Assembly (NCBI RefSeq): GCF_000482385.1
Contig: NZ_AXVD01000002.1
Span: 186,001-250,000 of the forward strand
Source of the DNA: Nocardia sp. CNY236
GTDB lineage: Bacteria > Actinomycetota > Actinomycetes > Mycobacteriales > Mycobacteriaceae
Reading direction: 5' to 3'
DNA: 64,000 bases
Made by a program: the position numbers and the translations under genes. Positions 1 to 9,682 of the stretch are shown in pieces; positions within the stretch are counted from its first letter, which is position 1, and every line of letters starts with the position of its first letter. The notes below the pieces were generated by a model that worked only from the letters and a program-made list of their open reading frames with translations, was not told where the DNA came from and ran no database searches.

Positions 1-32
1 TACAGCCACCACCTCTGAGAGGCGCACGTTGA
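1..32 (+). CDS. Possible 3' end of an upstream gene
   Basis: A reading frame open from the window edge ends at TGA 30-32 and overlaps the TTG start of the next gene (TTGA). In M. tuberculosis a DUF35 OB-fold protein (Rv3521) lies just before ltp4, so this could be its last codons. Only about nine residues are visible, so identity is inferred from gene order alone. Confidence 0.3.
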   Translation, partial: QPPPLRGAR

Positions 33-1066
33 CCGACAAGGCAACCGATATCGCGGTCGTGGGCTTCGCCCACTCACCCCATGTGCCGGAGACTTTCGGC
101 ACCACCAACGGTGTCGAGATGCTGGTTCCCTGTTTCCAGCAACTCTACGACCGACTCGGCATCACCAAAGCCGATATCGACTTCTGGTGCTCCGGCTCGT
201 CCGATTTTCTCGCCGGACGCGCCTTCTCGTTCATCTCCGCTATCGACGCGATCGGCGCAGTGCCACCGATCCACGAATCGCACGTGGAAATGGACGGCGC
301 ATGGGCACTGTACGAGGCGTGGGTGAAGTTGCGCTCGGGCCAAGCGAAGACGGCCCTGGTGTATGGCTTCGGCAAGTCGTCGGCAGGCACACTGCGCCAG
401 GTACTCACCATGCAAATGGATCCCTACCTCGTGGCTCCGTTGTGGCCGGACGCGATCTCCATTGCCGGACTGCAGGCCCGGGCCGGGCTCGACGCGGGTC
501 GCTGGTCGGAGCGCGATATGGCGGCGGTGGTCGCCGGCTCATCAGGCGATGTCGATCGGTTGCTGGATACGCCATATGTCGCTGATCCCCTGCGCGCGCA
601 CGACATTGCGCCGATTACCGATGGCGCGGCTGCCGTCGTACTTGCGATGGGCGATCGCGCCCGGGAACTGTGCGCCCGGCCTGCGTGGATCACTGGCATG
701 GCCCACCGAGTGGATACTTCGGCGCTCGGCGCACGCGACCTCACCGTCTCTGCGTCGACCGCAGCCGCTGCGGCGGCCGTCGGATGCCGAGACACCGATG
801 GTTTCGACGTGGCCGAACTCCATGCGCAGTTCAGCCACCAACAGTTGATCCTGGCCGAGGCCATCGGTCTGCGCGAGAGCACCGCAGTGAACCCGTCCGG
901 TGGCCCGCTGGCGGCCAACCCCATGTTCGCCGCCGGACTCGAGCGCATCGGCTTCGCGGCCGAGGCGATCATGACCGGCTCGGCCCACCGGGCACTGGCG
1001 CATGCCACCAGCGGACCCGCGCTCCAGCAGAACCTCGTGGCCGTCTTGGAATCGGAGACCCGATGA
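29..1066 (+). CDS. ltp4: Thiolase-like lipid-transfer protein Ltp4
   Basis: A 345-residue SCP2-thiolase family protein resembling M. tuberculosis Ltp4 (Rv3522). It has the thiolase fold but lacks the usual nucleophilic Cys loop and ends in a glycine-rich NPSGGPLAANP segment typical of this family. Relatives such as Ltp2 are retro-aldolases that work with a DUF35 partner; a similar carbon-carbon cleavage role in sterol side-chain loss is an inference. The TTG start at 29 follows a GAGAGG ribosome site by about 7 bases. The stop overlaps the start of ltp3 (ATGA), so the two are translationally coupled. Exact substrate is unknown. Confidence 0.82.
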   Translation: MTDKATDIAVVGFAHSPHVPETFGTTNGVEMLVPCFQQLYDRLGITKADIDFWCSGSSDFLAGRAFSFISAIDAIGAVPPIHESHVEMDGAWALYEAWVKLRSGQAKTALVYGFGKSSAGTLRQVLTMQMDPYLVAPLWPDAISIAGLQARAGLDAGRWSERDMAAVVAGSSGDVDRLLDTPYVADPLRAHDIAPITDGAAAVVLAMGDRARELCARPAWITGMAHRVDTSALGARDLTVSASTAAAAAAVGCRDTDGFDVAELHAQFSHQQLILAEAIGLRESTAVNPSGGPLAANPMFAAGLERIGFAAEAIMTGSAHRALAHATSGPALQQNLVAVLESETR

Positions 1067-2229
1067 GCTATCCAGCTGCGGTGCTGGGCACCGGACAAAC
1101 CCATCATGTGACGAAACGTACCGATGTGTCGATGGCCGGCATGTGCCGCGAAGCAATCGATCGTGCCCTCGACGACGCCGGATTGACCATCGCCGATATC
1201 GACGCCGTCGTCGTAGGCAAAGCCCCCGACTTCTTCGAGGGCGTCATGATGCCGGAGCTGTATCTGGCGGATGCCCTGGGAGCCGTCGGCAAGCCCCTAC
1301 TGCGCGTGCACACCGCCGGCTCGGTCGGCGGATCCACCGGCGTCGTCGCAGCCAATTTGGTCCAGGCCGGCGTACACAAGCGGGTACTCGCGGTGGCCTG
1401 GGAAAAGCAGTCGGAATCGAATGCCATGTGGGCGTTGTCGATTCCGGTACCGTTCACCATGCCGGTGGGTGCCGGCGCGGGCGGCTATTTCGCACCCCAC
1501 GTGCGCTCGTATATCCGGCGTTCGAACGCACCGAGCCACGTAGGCGCCATGGTCGCGGTCAAAGATCGCCGCAACGGCGCCAAGAACCCGCTCGCGCATC
1601 TGCAACAACCCGACATCACACTGGAGTCGGTGCTCGCATCACAGATGCTGTGGGATCCGATCCGTTTCGACGAGACCTGCCCCTCCTCCGACGGTGCATG
1701 CGCAATCGTGCTCGGCGATGCGGAGGCGGCCGCCGCTGTGGAGGCAACCGGCAGGAGGATCGCCTGGGTGCATGCCACCGCGATGCGCACCGAGCCGACC
1801 ACGTTCGCCGGACGCGACCAAGTCGATCCCCGAGCCGGCCAGGATGCGGCGGCGGCACTGTGGGAAGCGGCGGGCATCACCAACCCACTGGAAGAGATCG
1901 ACGTCGCCGAGATCTACGTGCCGTTCTCCTGGTTCGAACCGATGTGGTTGGAGAATCTCGGCTTCGTTCCCCGAGGCGAAGGCTGGAAACTGACCGACAA
2001 GGGTGAGACCGAGATCGGTGGCACCTTACCGGTCAACCCCTCCGGCGGCGTCCTGTCGTCGAATCCGATCGGTGCGTCGGGACTCATCCGATTCGCCGAG
2101 GCCGCAAAGCAGGTGATGGGACGAGCCGGTGACTACCAAGTCGACGGCGCCCGTCGGGCGATGGGGCATGCCTATGGCGGAGGTTCCCAGTACTTCTCGA
2201 TGTGGGTTGTTGGATCGGAGCCCCGATGA
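1063..2229 (+). CDS. ltp3: Thiolase-like lipid-transfer protein Ltp3
   Basis: A 388-residue SCP2-thiolase homologue matching Ltp3 (Rv3523) in position and content. The ATG at 1063 overlaps the ltp4 stop. The C-terminal half carries the family NPSGGVLSSNP loop and an AEIYVPF segment where true thiolases carry their HD pair. Ltp3 and Ltp4 probably form a heteromer acting on steroid acyl-CoA thioesters, by analogy with Ltp2; this is inference. The next gene starts within its stop codon, so ltp4-ltp3-LLM form one transcription unit. Confidence 0.82.
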   Translation: MSYPAAVLGTGQTHHVTKRTDVSMAGMCREAIDRALDDAGLTIADIDAVVVGKAPDFFEGVMMPELYLADALGAVGKPLLRVHTAGSVGGSTGVVAANLVQAGVHKRVLAVAWEKQSESNAMWALSIPVPFTMPVGAGAGGYFAPHVRSYIRRSNAPSHVGAMVAVKDRRNGAKNPLAHLQQPDITLESVLASQMLWDPIRFDETCPSSDGACAIVLGDAEAAAAVEATGRRIAWVHATAMRTEPTTFAGRDQVDPRAGQDAAAALWEAAGITNPLEEIDVAEIYVPFSWFEPMWLENLGFVPRGEGWKLTDKGETEIGGTLPVNPSGGVLSSNPIGASGLIRFAEAAKQVMGRAGDYQVDGARRAMGHAYGGGSQYFSMWVVGSEPR

Positions 2230-3119
2230 CTACATTGCAGTTCACCCTCGGCGTCGCGATGAGTCCGCTGGACCAACTCCTCGAGCTCGCGCAGACCGCC
2301 GAAGAATGCGGCTTCTCGTCGATCGCATTGCCGGACTCGCTGTTCTTCATGAAGTCGGCCAGCGCGAAGTACCCATACACCGCCGACGGCAGTAGGTTCT
2401 GGGGGCCGGACACACCATGGGTCGATCCGCTCGTCGCGGCAGCCGCGATGGCGGCGGTCACCAGCCGGATTCGTTTCTACACCAACGTCATGAAACTGGG
2501 GTCGCGCAATCCCCTGTTACTGGCCCGACAAGTCGGCTCGGTAGCCAACCTGTCGGGCGATCGCTTCGGATTCGGCGTCGGCGTCGGGTGGGCACCCGAA
2601 GAATTCGAGTGGTGCGGGGTTCCGTTCGCGCGGCGCGGCGCCCGGGTCGACGAGATGATCGAGGTCATCAAACTGGTCTTGTCCGGAGGGATGGTCGAGT
2701 ATCACGGCGAGTTCTTCGACTTCGATCCGCTGCAGGTCAGTCCAGCGCCTCGTGTGCCGGTGCCGTTCTACGTCGGCGGGCACACTGCTGCAGCGCTGCG
2801 ACGTGCCGCGCGAGTCGGTGACGGCTGGAGCTCGGCTATGATGACCTATGACGTGCTGCAGCGCACCATCGAGGAGCTCGCCACACTGCGTTCGGAGTTC
2901 GGTCGGGCCGAACAATCCTTCGAAATCCAGGCAGTGTGTGTCGATCGATCCGGCCGGTCCGGCTATCAGGACCTCGCCGACGTCGGGGTGACCGACGCGA
3001 TCGTGGTGCCCTGGTTGGCCGACGGTATCGGCTTCGACGGCCAGCTCGCCGCAAAACAGGATTCGATACGCAAGTTCGCCGAACAATACATCACGGAGCC
3101 GATCGTAGCCGCGCGGTGA
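2226..3119 (+). CDS. LLM-class (F420-type) oxidoreductase, Rv3520c-like
   Basis: A 297-residue luciferase-like monooxygenase family TIM barrel. The start (TLQFTLGVAMSP), the TNVMKLGSRNPLLLARQVGSV segment and the FGVGVGWAPEEFEWCGVPF segment are typical of actinobacterial F420-dependent members. The ATG at 2226 overlaps the ltp3 stop (ATGA). Its M. tuberculosis counterpart Rv3520c also neighbours ltp3/ltp4, so a redox step in steroid breakdown is likely, but no reaction is established that I can name. Whether the cofactor is F420 or FMN cannot be proved from sequence. Confidence 0.82.
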   Translation: MTTLQFTLGVAMSPLDQLLELAQTAEECGFSSIALPDSLFFMKSASAKYPYTADGSRFWGPDTPWVDPLVAAAAMAAVTSRIRFYTNVMKLGSRNPLLLARQVGSVANLSGDRFGFGVGVGWAPEEFEWCGVPFARRGARVDEMIEVIKLVLSGGMVEYHGEFFDFDPLQVSPAPRVPVPFYVGGHTAAALRRAARVGDGWSSAMMTYDVLQRTIEELATLRSEFGRAEQSFEIQAVCVDRSGRSGYQDLADVGVTDAIVVPWLADGIGFDGQLAAKQDSIRKFAEQYITEPIVAAR

Positions 3120-3149
3120 ATGCTATCCACCGGATAGGAGAGAGTGCGA

Positions 3150-3566
3150 ATGATTATTACCGATCATCCAGCCAGGACCGCGGGATTGGCGTCGCAGGCC
3201 GCGGTGCGCGCCCGGGACAAGCAGGCCTGGTTGGCGCTGTTCGCCGAAGACGCCATTGTGGAAGACCCCATCGGTCCCTCCGGCCTGGATCCGGTCGGCG
3301 AGGGGCACCGCGGCCCGACGGCCATCGCCACTTTCTGGGATGCGGTGGTCGCCGCGACCGAAACGATCGAATTCTTGTTCAGCGACTCCTTTGCCTGTGG
3401 TAGCGAAGTCGCGTTCACCGGCACCGTCCGCAGTTCGATCGGCGGCCGACGGATCGACGCGGACGGCGTGTTCATCTACCGGGTCGACAACGCCGGCAAG
3501 ATCACGGCTCTGCGCACGTTCTGGGAGATCGACCGCGCAATGGAGACCGCGCGGCCGCTCGACTGA
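3150..3566 (+). CDS. NTF2-like / SnoaL ketosteroid-isomerase-fold protein
   Basis: A 138-residue small cone-shaped-fold protein with the NTF2/SnoaL pattern: an N-terminal helix ending LFAEDAIVEDPIGPS, then a barrel closing with ITALRTFWEID. The ATG at 3150 is preferred over GTG 3144 because the GGAGAG site at 3137-3142 is correctly spaced only for the ATG. It is 30 bases behind the LLM gene and probably co-transcribed. The fold is shared by ketosteroid isomerase, polyketide cyclases and non-catalytic carriers; the steroid context favours an isomerase- or cyclase-like role, but this is inferred. Confidence 0.72.
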   Translation: MIITDHPARTAGLASQAAVRARDKQAWLALFAEDAIVEDPIGPSGLDPVGEGHRGPTAIATFWDAVVAATETIEFLFSDSFACGSEVAFTGTVRSSIGGRRIDADGVFIYRVDNAGKITALRTFWEIDRAMETARPLD

Positions 3567-3567
3567 C

Positions 3568-3591
3568 GTGTTACCAGCCCAGCGGTAACAC
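3568..3591. terminator. Hairpin just after the NTF2-like gene
   Basis: Perfect inverted repeat GTGTTACC (3568-3575) and GGTAACAC (3584-3591) with an 8-base loop, starting one base after the stop codon. There is no T-run, so it may be a weak terminator or an mRNA 3' end stabiliser. Confidence 0.4.
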
Positions 3592-3627
3592 TCGCCTACG
3601 GCTGCTGCGCAGCAGCACTCCCATACT

Positions 3628-3720
3628 GCCGCCGAGCGGCAGAACCTCCACACGGCCGCCGAGCGGCAGAACTCTCACACGGCCGCCGAGCGGCAGAACT
3701 CTCACACGGCCGCCGAGCGG
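3628..3720. repeat. 27-bp tandem repeat of small GC hairpins
   Basis: The core GCCGCCGAGCGG recurs at 3628, 3655, 3682 and 3709, an exact 27-base period over about 3.5 copies. The first three copies continue GCAGAAC; units two and three are identical (spacer TCTCACACG) and the last is truncated. Each unit folds on itself (GCCGC-CGA-GCGGC; the first as CTGCCGC-CGA-GCGGCAG). A perfect 16-base palindrome sits just upstream at 3601-3616. The array lies between two convergent genes and before a strong terminator. Confidence 0.8.
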
Positions 3721-3724
3721 CCGG

Positions 3725-3760
3725 AGGCCCTCACACCGCCGCTGCGGTGCGAGGGCCTTT
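3725..3760. terminator. Strong bidirectional intrinsic terminator
   Basis: Arms 3725-3739 and 3744-3758 pair over 15 positions with one mismatch around a CGCT loop, followed by TTT on the + strand. It lies between the convergent NTF2-like gene and cyp125 and can serve both. Confidence 0.75.
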
Positions 3761-3768
3761 GTCGTTGC

Positions 3769-5028
3769 TCAATGCGCGACCGGGCAGGTCTTGTAGTCGA
3801 CCGGGAACTCCTTGATCCCATTGAGCCAACCCGAACGCAGCCGCTTGGGATCGGCGATCTTGGTGATGTCGGGCAGATGGTCGGCAATGGCATTGAAGAT
3901 CAAGTTGATCTCGAGTCGGGCCAGATTCGCTCCGATGCAGAAATGCGCACCAGTACCGCCGAAGGCAACATGCGGGTTGTCCGCCCGCATGATGTCGAAC
4001 TTCTCCGGATGATCGAAGACGTCCTCATCGAAGTTCGCCGAGCGGTAGAGCATAACGACTCGCTGCCCCTTCTTGATCTCGACACCGCCGACTTCGACGT
4101 CCTCCAACGCGGTCCGCTGGAACGACGTGACCGGGGTCGCCCACCGGATGATCTCGTCGGCCGCCGTGGCCGGGCGTTCGGCCTTGAACAGCTCCCACTG
4201 ATCCGGGTTCTCCAGGAATGCGATCATGCCGTGGGAGATAGCGTTGCGGGTGGTCTCGTTGCCTGCGACGGCAAGCATGATCACGAAGAAGCCGAACTCT
4301 TCTTCGGACAGCTTGTCGCCGTCGATGTCGGCCTCGACCAGTGCGGTCGCGATATCGTTGGCCGGACACTGCTTGCGCTCGGCCGCCATCTGGTAGGCAT
4401 AGCTCAGAATCTCCATCGAGGATGCGAGTGGGTCGGCGGTGTTCTCCGGGTCGTCATAGCCGGTCATTTCGTTCGACCAGGTGAAGACCTTCATCCGGTC
4501 TTCCTGCGGGACGCCGATCAGCTCGGCGATCGCTTGCAACGGCAGCTCGCACGCGACCTGCGTGACGAAATCGCCAGAACCCGACTCCGCCGCGGCCTTC
4601 ACGATCGACTCGGCCCGAGCCGAGAGTTCGGCACGCAGCCCATTGATCGCGCGCGGGGTGAACCCACGCGAGATGATCTTACGCAGTTTGGTGTGCTCGG
4701 GCGCATCCATGTTCAGCATGACGATGCGCTGCATCTCGATCTGCTCACGGGGGATGTCGTCGTTGAATCGTGGGATCACCGTGTTCTCGAAACTGGAGAA
4801 CACGTCGTCGCGCCGCGACACTTCCTTGATATCAGCGTGCTTGCTGATCACCCAGAAACCGCTGTCGTGGAAGCCACTGACTTCCGGCGGTTGCGGATTC
4901 CACCAGATCGGCGCAGTCCGGCGTAGTTCTGCGAACTCCTCGACCGGGACACGCTCGGCGTAGATGTTCGGGTCCGTGACATCGAACCCGTCCGGCAGAT
5001 TCGGCCGGGAATTCCGAGTACCTACCAC
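3769..5028 (-). CDS. cyp125: Cytochrome P450 CYP125, steroid C26 monooxygenase
   Basis: A 419-residue P450 close to CYP125A1 (Rv3545c), which oxidises the terminal side-chain carbon of cholesterol/cholestenone to the acid. Visible motifs: AGNETTRN in the I helix (oxygen activation), the EIIRWATPV and RSANFDEDVF segments, and heme loop FGGTGAHFCIGAN with Cys364 as the thiolate ligand. It ends CPVAH like the mycobacterial enzyme. The GTG at 5028 is chosen because AAGGAG lies 7 bases upstream; an in-frame ATG at 5070 lies beyond the operator and is unlikely. Divergent from fadA5 across KstR-type sites. Confidence 0.95.
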   Translation of the reverse strand: MVGTRNSRPNLPDGFDVTDPNIYAERVPVEEFAELRRTAPIWWNPQPPEVSGFHDSGFWVISKHADIKEVSRRDDVFSSFENTVIPRFNDDIPREQIEMQRIVMLNMDAPEHTKLRKIISRGFTPRAINGLRAELSARAESIVKAAAESGSGDFVTQVACELPLQAIAELIGVPQEDRMKVFTWSNEMTGYDDPENTADPLASSMEILSYAYQMAAERKQCPANDIATALVEADIDGDKLSEEEFGFFVIMLAVAGNETTRNAISHGMIAFLENPDQWELFKAERPATAADEIIRWATPVTSFQRTALEDVEVGGVEIKKGQRVVMLYRSANFDEDVFDHPEKFDIMRADNPHVAFGGTGAHFCIGANLARLEINLIFNAIADHLPDITKIADPKRLRSGWLNGIKEFPVDYKTCPVAH

Positions 5029-5049
5029 CAGATGTCTCCTTCGACAAAC

Positions 5050-5063
5050 TGAAACACGTTCTA
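5050..5063. promoter_or_regulatory. KstR operator, cyp125 side
   Basis: TGAAACACGTTCTA fits the KstR consensus TnnAACnnGTTnnA at every fixed position. It lies 22 bases upstream of the cyp125 start, where a repressor would cover the promoter. Confidence 0.8.
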
Positions 5064-5066
5064 TAA

Positions 5067-6335
<1,269 letters not shown>

Positions 6336-6697
6336 GAGCGTCGACCACCTCGGAACGGTGAGTTGAAGCTTCACGCCCCAGCCCCGAAAACGTGTCGTAC
6401 ACCACAAAAATTCACATATCGGCCAATTGATGAAGCATCAGCTATCTTATGGCTACCACAACTCCTCGCCGCTAGACCGCGGCTACGGGCCGGAATCGGG
6501 CCACAACACGTGTTCGCAAGAGCCGTTGGGGTGGCCCGCAAACGCGATGGCCACGGCCCGTCCACCCGCGTTCGACCTAGAAGCTTCAAGGAATTTCGGA
6601 ATCAGGCGTAGGTTTTCAGCTACTGAGCCGCTAATATCAATGATAGGTATCCGAGATAACGACTGTTAGTACAGCGAAGGGAATTGGGCGGCTCACA
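6336..6697. other. Non-coding stretch before the EspR-like gene
   Basis: No convincing gene in either strand. It is noticeably more AT-rich than its surroundings from about 6590 to 6680, with several TAT/ATA steps (around 6632-6652) that probably hold the promoter of the EspR-like gene. No KstR or KstR2 consensus is visible. Confidence 0.5.
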
Positions 6698-7114
6698 ATG
6701 GCTGATTTCGCGGCGCGGCTGAACAAGCTGTTCGAAACCGTGCATCCCCCCGGGCGTAAGCCGCACACCAACGCGGAGGTCGCGGCAGCGCTGACGGCCT
6801 CCGGGCATCCGATCTCGAAACCGTATCTGTCACAGTTGCGGTCGGGACAGCGAACAAACCCATCCGACGAGACGGTGGCCGCTTTGGCCAAGTTTTTCAA
6901 GGTCAAACCGGACTACTTCTTCAACGACATCTATGCCGCCAAGATCGATCACGATCTGGAACTACTCTCCCAGCTGCAGGGCTATGGACTGCGTCGGCTG
7001 TCGAGTAGGGCATTCGACTTGTCCGAAGAATCGCAGAACTTGCTCACCTCCATGGCGGAGAAGTTGCGGGCTAGTGAGGGATTGCCCGAAATTCCTCCGG
7101 ACGGGACCGAATAG
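6698..7114 (+). CDS. EspR-like helix-turn-helix DNA-binding protein
   Basis: A 138-residue XRE-type protein strongly resembling mycobacterial EspR (Rv3849) over its whole length: FAARLNKLFETVHPPGRKPH, then an HTH (NAEVAAALTASGHPISKPYLSQLRSGQRTNPS, the recognition helix region near residues 43-55) and a C-terminal dimerisation part that includes LRASEGLPE. EspR is a nucleoid-associated regulator of ESX-1 and lipid genes. EspR itself is not normally inside the steroid cluster, so this is probably a paralogue. It stands alone, flanked by non-coding DNA. Targets unknown. Confidence 0.75.
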   Translation: MADFAARLNKLFETVHPPGRKPHTNAEVAAALTASGHPISKPYLSQLRSGQRTNPSDETVAALAKFFKVKPDYFFNDIYAAKIDHDLELLSQLQGYGLRRLSSRAFDLSEESQNLLTSMAEKLRASEGLPEIPPDGTE

Positions 7115-7946
7115 GTTCTGCCACATACATACAACCGGCTCGCGGTCGTGCTCAGAAACGAGCAGACCGTGGGCCGGTTGCGCTATAGCGTGGATCGGCC
7201 ACCCGGGTAACCGTTTTCGACACGCGCGACCTTTCCGATGTTCGCCCCGAAGCGGATTCCCACCGTACCGGTTGGTTCGAATTGCCTGCCGGATTCGCAA
7301 AATTGCGTTGGACCGATTGCGTTTTGCATACGCAATCGCAATTCGAGAACTCCACGATGCGCTCTGCCCAGACAACACCGACTGCGGTCGTGACCGAATG
7401 CACGCGCCCACCGCGGTATTCCACTCATCGGAATGCTGCCCGCCCACCCGGTTCAGCTCGGCCGACCAGACTCGTGTCCTATCTCGCCCGCCGGCTAATA
7501 CGCGCTCGACGGAAAGCGGCATCGAACAACTTCGTGGACACGAACCCAACACCACCCCGACCACGTGGGCGGAATACGAGTGCGCGCGTCGGCCGCACTC
7601 ATCGACACATCGCCGTCACGGGCCGTCCCGGGCTGGCAGTTCCCTGGCGGCGACCGCCGACTTCGAGTACCGGCGTCCCCGTCGAGGAGTACCGCGCGGC
7701 CCGCGACCCGGCACAGACCGAAGCCATCCGAGGCCGATGACCGCGCTCGAGCCCGACAACCCAGAGCCCGCGGGCAGAGCAGCCAGCGCGAGCACGGGAA
7801 CCTTGCGACCTACAGTCATGCGCCGAACCTTCCCCTCATCAGTCGAAGCGCAGTACCTTGCCGGATCGCCACTCACATCCGGGACTTCCAACGGATGGGC
7901 GTCATAATAACCCCCAGCCTGCGCCCATGCCCGCTGATTCGTCCGA
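7115..7946. other. Long stretch without a convincing gene
   Basis: About 830 bases between the convergent EspR-like gene and an SDR gene. Several long open frames exist, but they look like GC-driven chance frames: proline/arginine-rich, no recognisable fold, overlapping one another. The least implausible is a minus-strand frame starting near 7820 and ending at 7616, with a hydrophobic N-terminal segment that could be a small membrane peptide; not called. A 10-base palindrome CGCTATAGCG lies at 7181-7190. Confidence 0.5.
7133..7179 (+). terminator. Large stem-loop after the EspR-like gene
   Basis: Arms beginning AACCGGC (7133) and ending GCCGGTT (7179) pair through three blocks, with inner TGCTC/GAGCA and a loop AGAAAC. 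It starts 18 bases after the stop. There is no T-run, as is usual for actinobacterial terminators. Confidence 0.55.
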
Positions 7947-8858
7947 TCAGGTGCCGTACACCGGCTCCGGCGGAGTTGCCTTGGCGATCATGCCGGCCAC
8001 GACGGGCCCGATATCGGCTGGATCCCAGCGGGCGCCACGGTCGACGGGCGCTCCGTGCCGCCAGCCATCGGCCACAGCGATCTTTCCGGCCTCGACTTCG
8101 AACATCCGTCCGGTCACGGCCGCCGACTGCGTGCTGCCCAACCAGACAACCAGGGGTGACACGTTCTCGGGCGCCATAGGATCGAAGCCGACCTCTGGCT
8201 TGGCCATCGTCTCCGCGAACACCGTCTCGGTCATTCTGGTCCGAGCGGCGGGCGCGATTGCGTTCACCGTCACGCCGTAGCGAGCGAATTCGGCCGCGGC
8301 CGTCACGGTGAGTCCAGCGATGCCGGCTTTGGCCGCACCGTAGTTGCCTTGCCCGACACTGCCTTGCAGGCCTGCACCGGAACTGGTGTTGATGACTCTG
8401 CCGTCGACTCGACGGCCCGCCTTGGATTCGGCGCGCCAGTACTCGATCGCGTGCCGCATGGTCACGAAGTGCCCTTTGAGATGCACGCGGATCACCGCGT
8501 CCCACTCGTCCTCACTCAGATTGACCAACATCCGATCGCGAACGAATCCGGCGTTGTTGACGACCACGTCCAATCGACCGAAGGTATCGATGGCCTCGCG
8601 CACCAGCCGTCGCGCTCCCTCCCAATCCGCGACGTCGTCGTGATTGGCCACGGCCGAGCCGCCCAGTGCCGTTATCTCCGCAGCGACGTTTTCGGCCGGC
8701 GTCTCCGAGGTCGCTGCACCATCCAGCGCCGAGCCGAGGTCGTTGACCACCACCTGCGCGCCTGCCGCGGCAAAGGCGAGCGCATGCGCCCGGCCGATAC
8801 CTCGGCCAGCGCCGGTGACGATGACGACGCGCCCAGCGCAGATCTGTTCGGTGTCCAT
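7947..8858 (-). CDS. Short-chain dehydrogenase, Rv3548c-like
   Basis: A 303-residue classical-type SDR. The Rossmann motif is TGAGRGIGR near residues 16-24, NNAG near 101-104, and the catalytic Ser...YxxxK triad is SSGAG ... YGAAK. The C-terminal extension (GAPVDRGARWDP) marks the HSD17B4/Rv3548c type. It is the second gene of an operon with the Rv3549c-like SDR and lies in the KstR2-controlled block, so an oxidation or reduction of a ring C/D-derived hydroxyacyl-CoA is likely; the exact substrate is not known to me. Confidence 0.88.
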   Translation of the reverse strand: MDTEQICAGRVVIVTGAGRGIGRAHALAFAAAGAQVVVNDLGSALDGAATSETPAENVAAEITALGGSAVANHDDVADWEGARRLVREAIDTFGRLDVVVNNAGFVRDRMLVNLSEDEWDAVIRVHLKGHFVTMRHAIEYWRAESKAGRRVDGRVINTSSGAGLQGSVGQGNYGAAKAGIAGLTVTAAAEFARYGVTVNAIAPAARTRMTETVFAETMAKPEVGFDPMAPENVSPLVVWLGSTQSAAVTGRMFEVEAGKIAVADGWRHGAPVDRGARWDPADIGPVVAGMIAKATPPEPVYGT

Positions 8859-8888
8859 ATCGGTGTCCCTCTCTCGTATCCCGGGTAT

Positions 8889-9671
8889 TCAGGACTGATG
8901 CTCCGCTGTGGAGGCGCCGAGGAAGGCGGGCCGTTCGCCGCCACCGTGCACCAACAGCGTGGCGCCACTGACGTATGCGGCCAGCGGCGAGGCGAAGAAC
9001 ACCGCGCAGCGGCCGATGTCGTCGGGCCGGGCAAGGCGCCCGAGCGGGATGGTCCGACCCACCGCATCGACGCCGTCTTGGTCGCCGTAGTGCAGTCTGC
9101 TCAACTCGGTGTCGACCGGTCCGACCACGAGAGAATTGACCCGTACTTTCGGCGCCCATTCGACGGCGAGGGACGCGGTGAGGCTGTCCACCCCGGCCTT
9201 GGCGGCACCGTAGGCCGCGGTACCTGGCGAGGGACGATGCCCACTCACACTGGAGACGTTGACGATGGAACCACCCTCGTCCTGCCGCTGCATCACCGCA
9301 TTGGCCGCGCGCGCCACCGCGAGTGGGGCGAGCAGGTTCAGCTCGACGACCTTCGCGTGGAAGTTCTCGCTCGCGCGGGCAGCGAGGGCAAACGGAGCGC
9401 CGCCGGCATTGTTCACCAGGTGGTCCAATCGACCGTAACGCTCGATGACCGTCTCGATCAGCTCGTGCACCGCGTCGGCATCCCGGATATCGCAGGACAC
9501 GAAGTCGATCGCTCGCCCGTCGACATCGATCGGACCGTCGGCCGGCCGCCGCGCACACGCGACAACCTGTGCACCGGCGGCGAGCAGCGCCCTACTGACT
9601 CCGGCGCCGACGCCGCGAACGCCACCGGTCACCACGACGACGCGCCCGGCCAGATCGATTTCGAGTGCCAC
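8889..9671 (-). CDS. Short-chain dehydrogenase, Rv3549c-like
   Basis: A 260-residue SDR with TGGVRGVGAG at the cofactor site, NNAGG, and a YGAAK active-site Tyr/Lys pair preceded by NVSSVSG. The start is GTG at 9671. It is divergent from echA20 across a KstR2-type inverted repeat and precedes the Rv3548c-like SDR by 30 bases. Orthologous position to Rv3549c in the M. tuberculosis KstR2 regulon. Substrate unproven. Confidence 0.88.
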   Translation of the reverse strand: MALEIDLAGRVVVVTGGVRGVGAGVSRALLAAGAQVVACARRPADGPIDVDGRAIDFVSCDIRDADAVHELIETVIERYGRLDHLVNNAGGAPFALAARASENFHAKVVELNLLAPLAVARAANAVMQRQDEGGSIVNVSSVSGHRPSPGTAAYGAAKAGVDSLTASLAVEWAPKVRVNSLVVGPVDTELSRLHYGDQDGVDAVGRTIPLGRLARPDDIGRCAVFFASPLAAYVSGATLLVHGGGERPAFLGASTAEHQS

Positions 9672-9682
9672 CGTGCTAACCT

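Noticed and set aside
7282..7740. Open frame of 152 codons in the gap after the EspR-like gene
   Set aside because: Proline- and arginine-rich translation with no fold pattern and overlapping frames on both strands; typical of chance frames in GC-rich DNA.
7616..7820. Possible small minus-strand membrane peptide
   Set aside because: A hydrophobic start is visible but third-position GC is only moderate, no ribosome site is evident and no relative is recognised.
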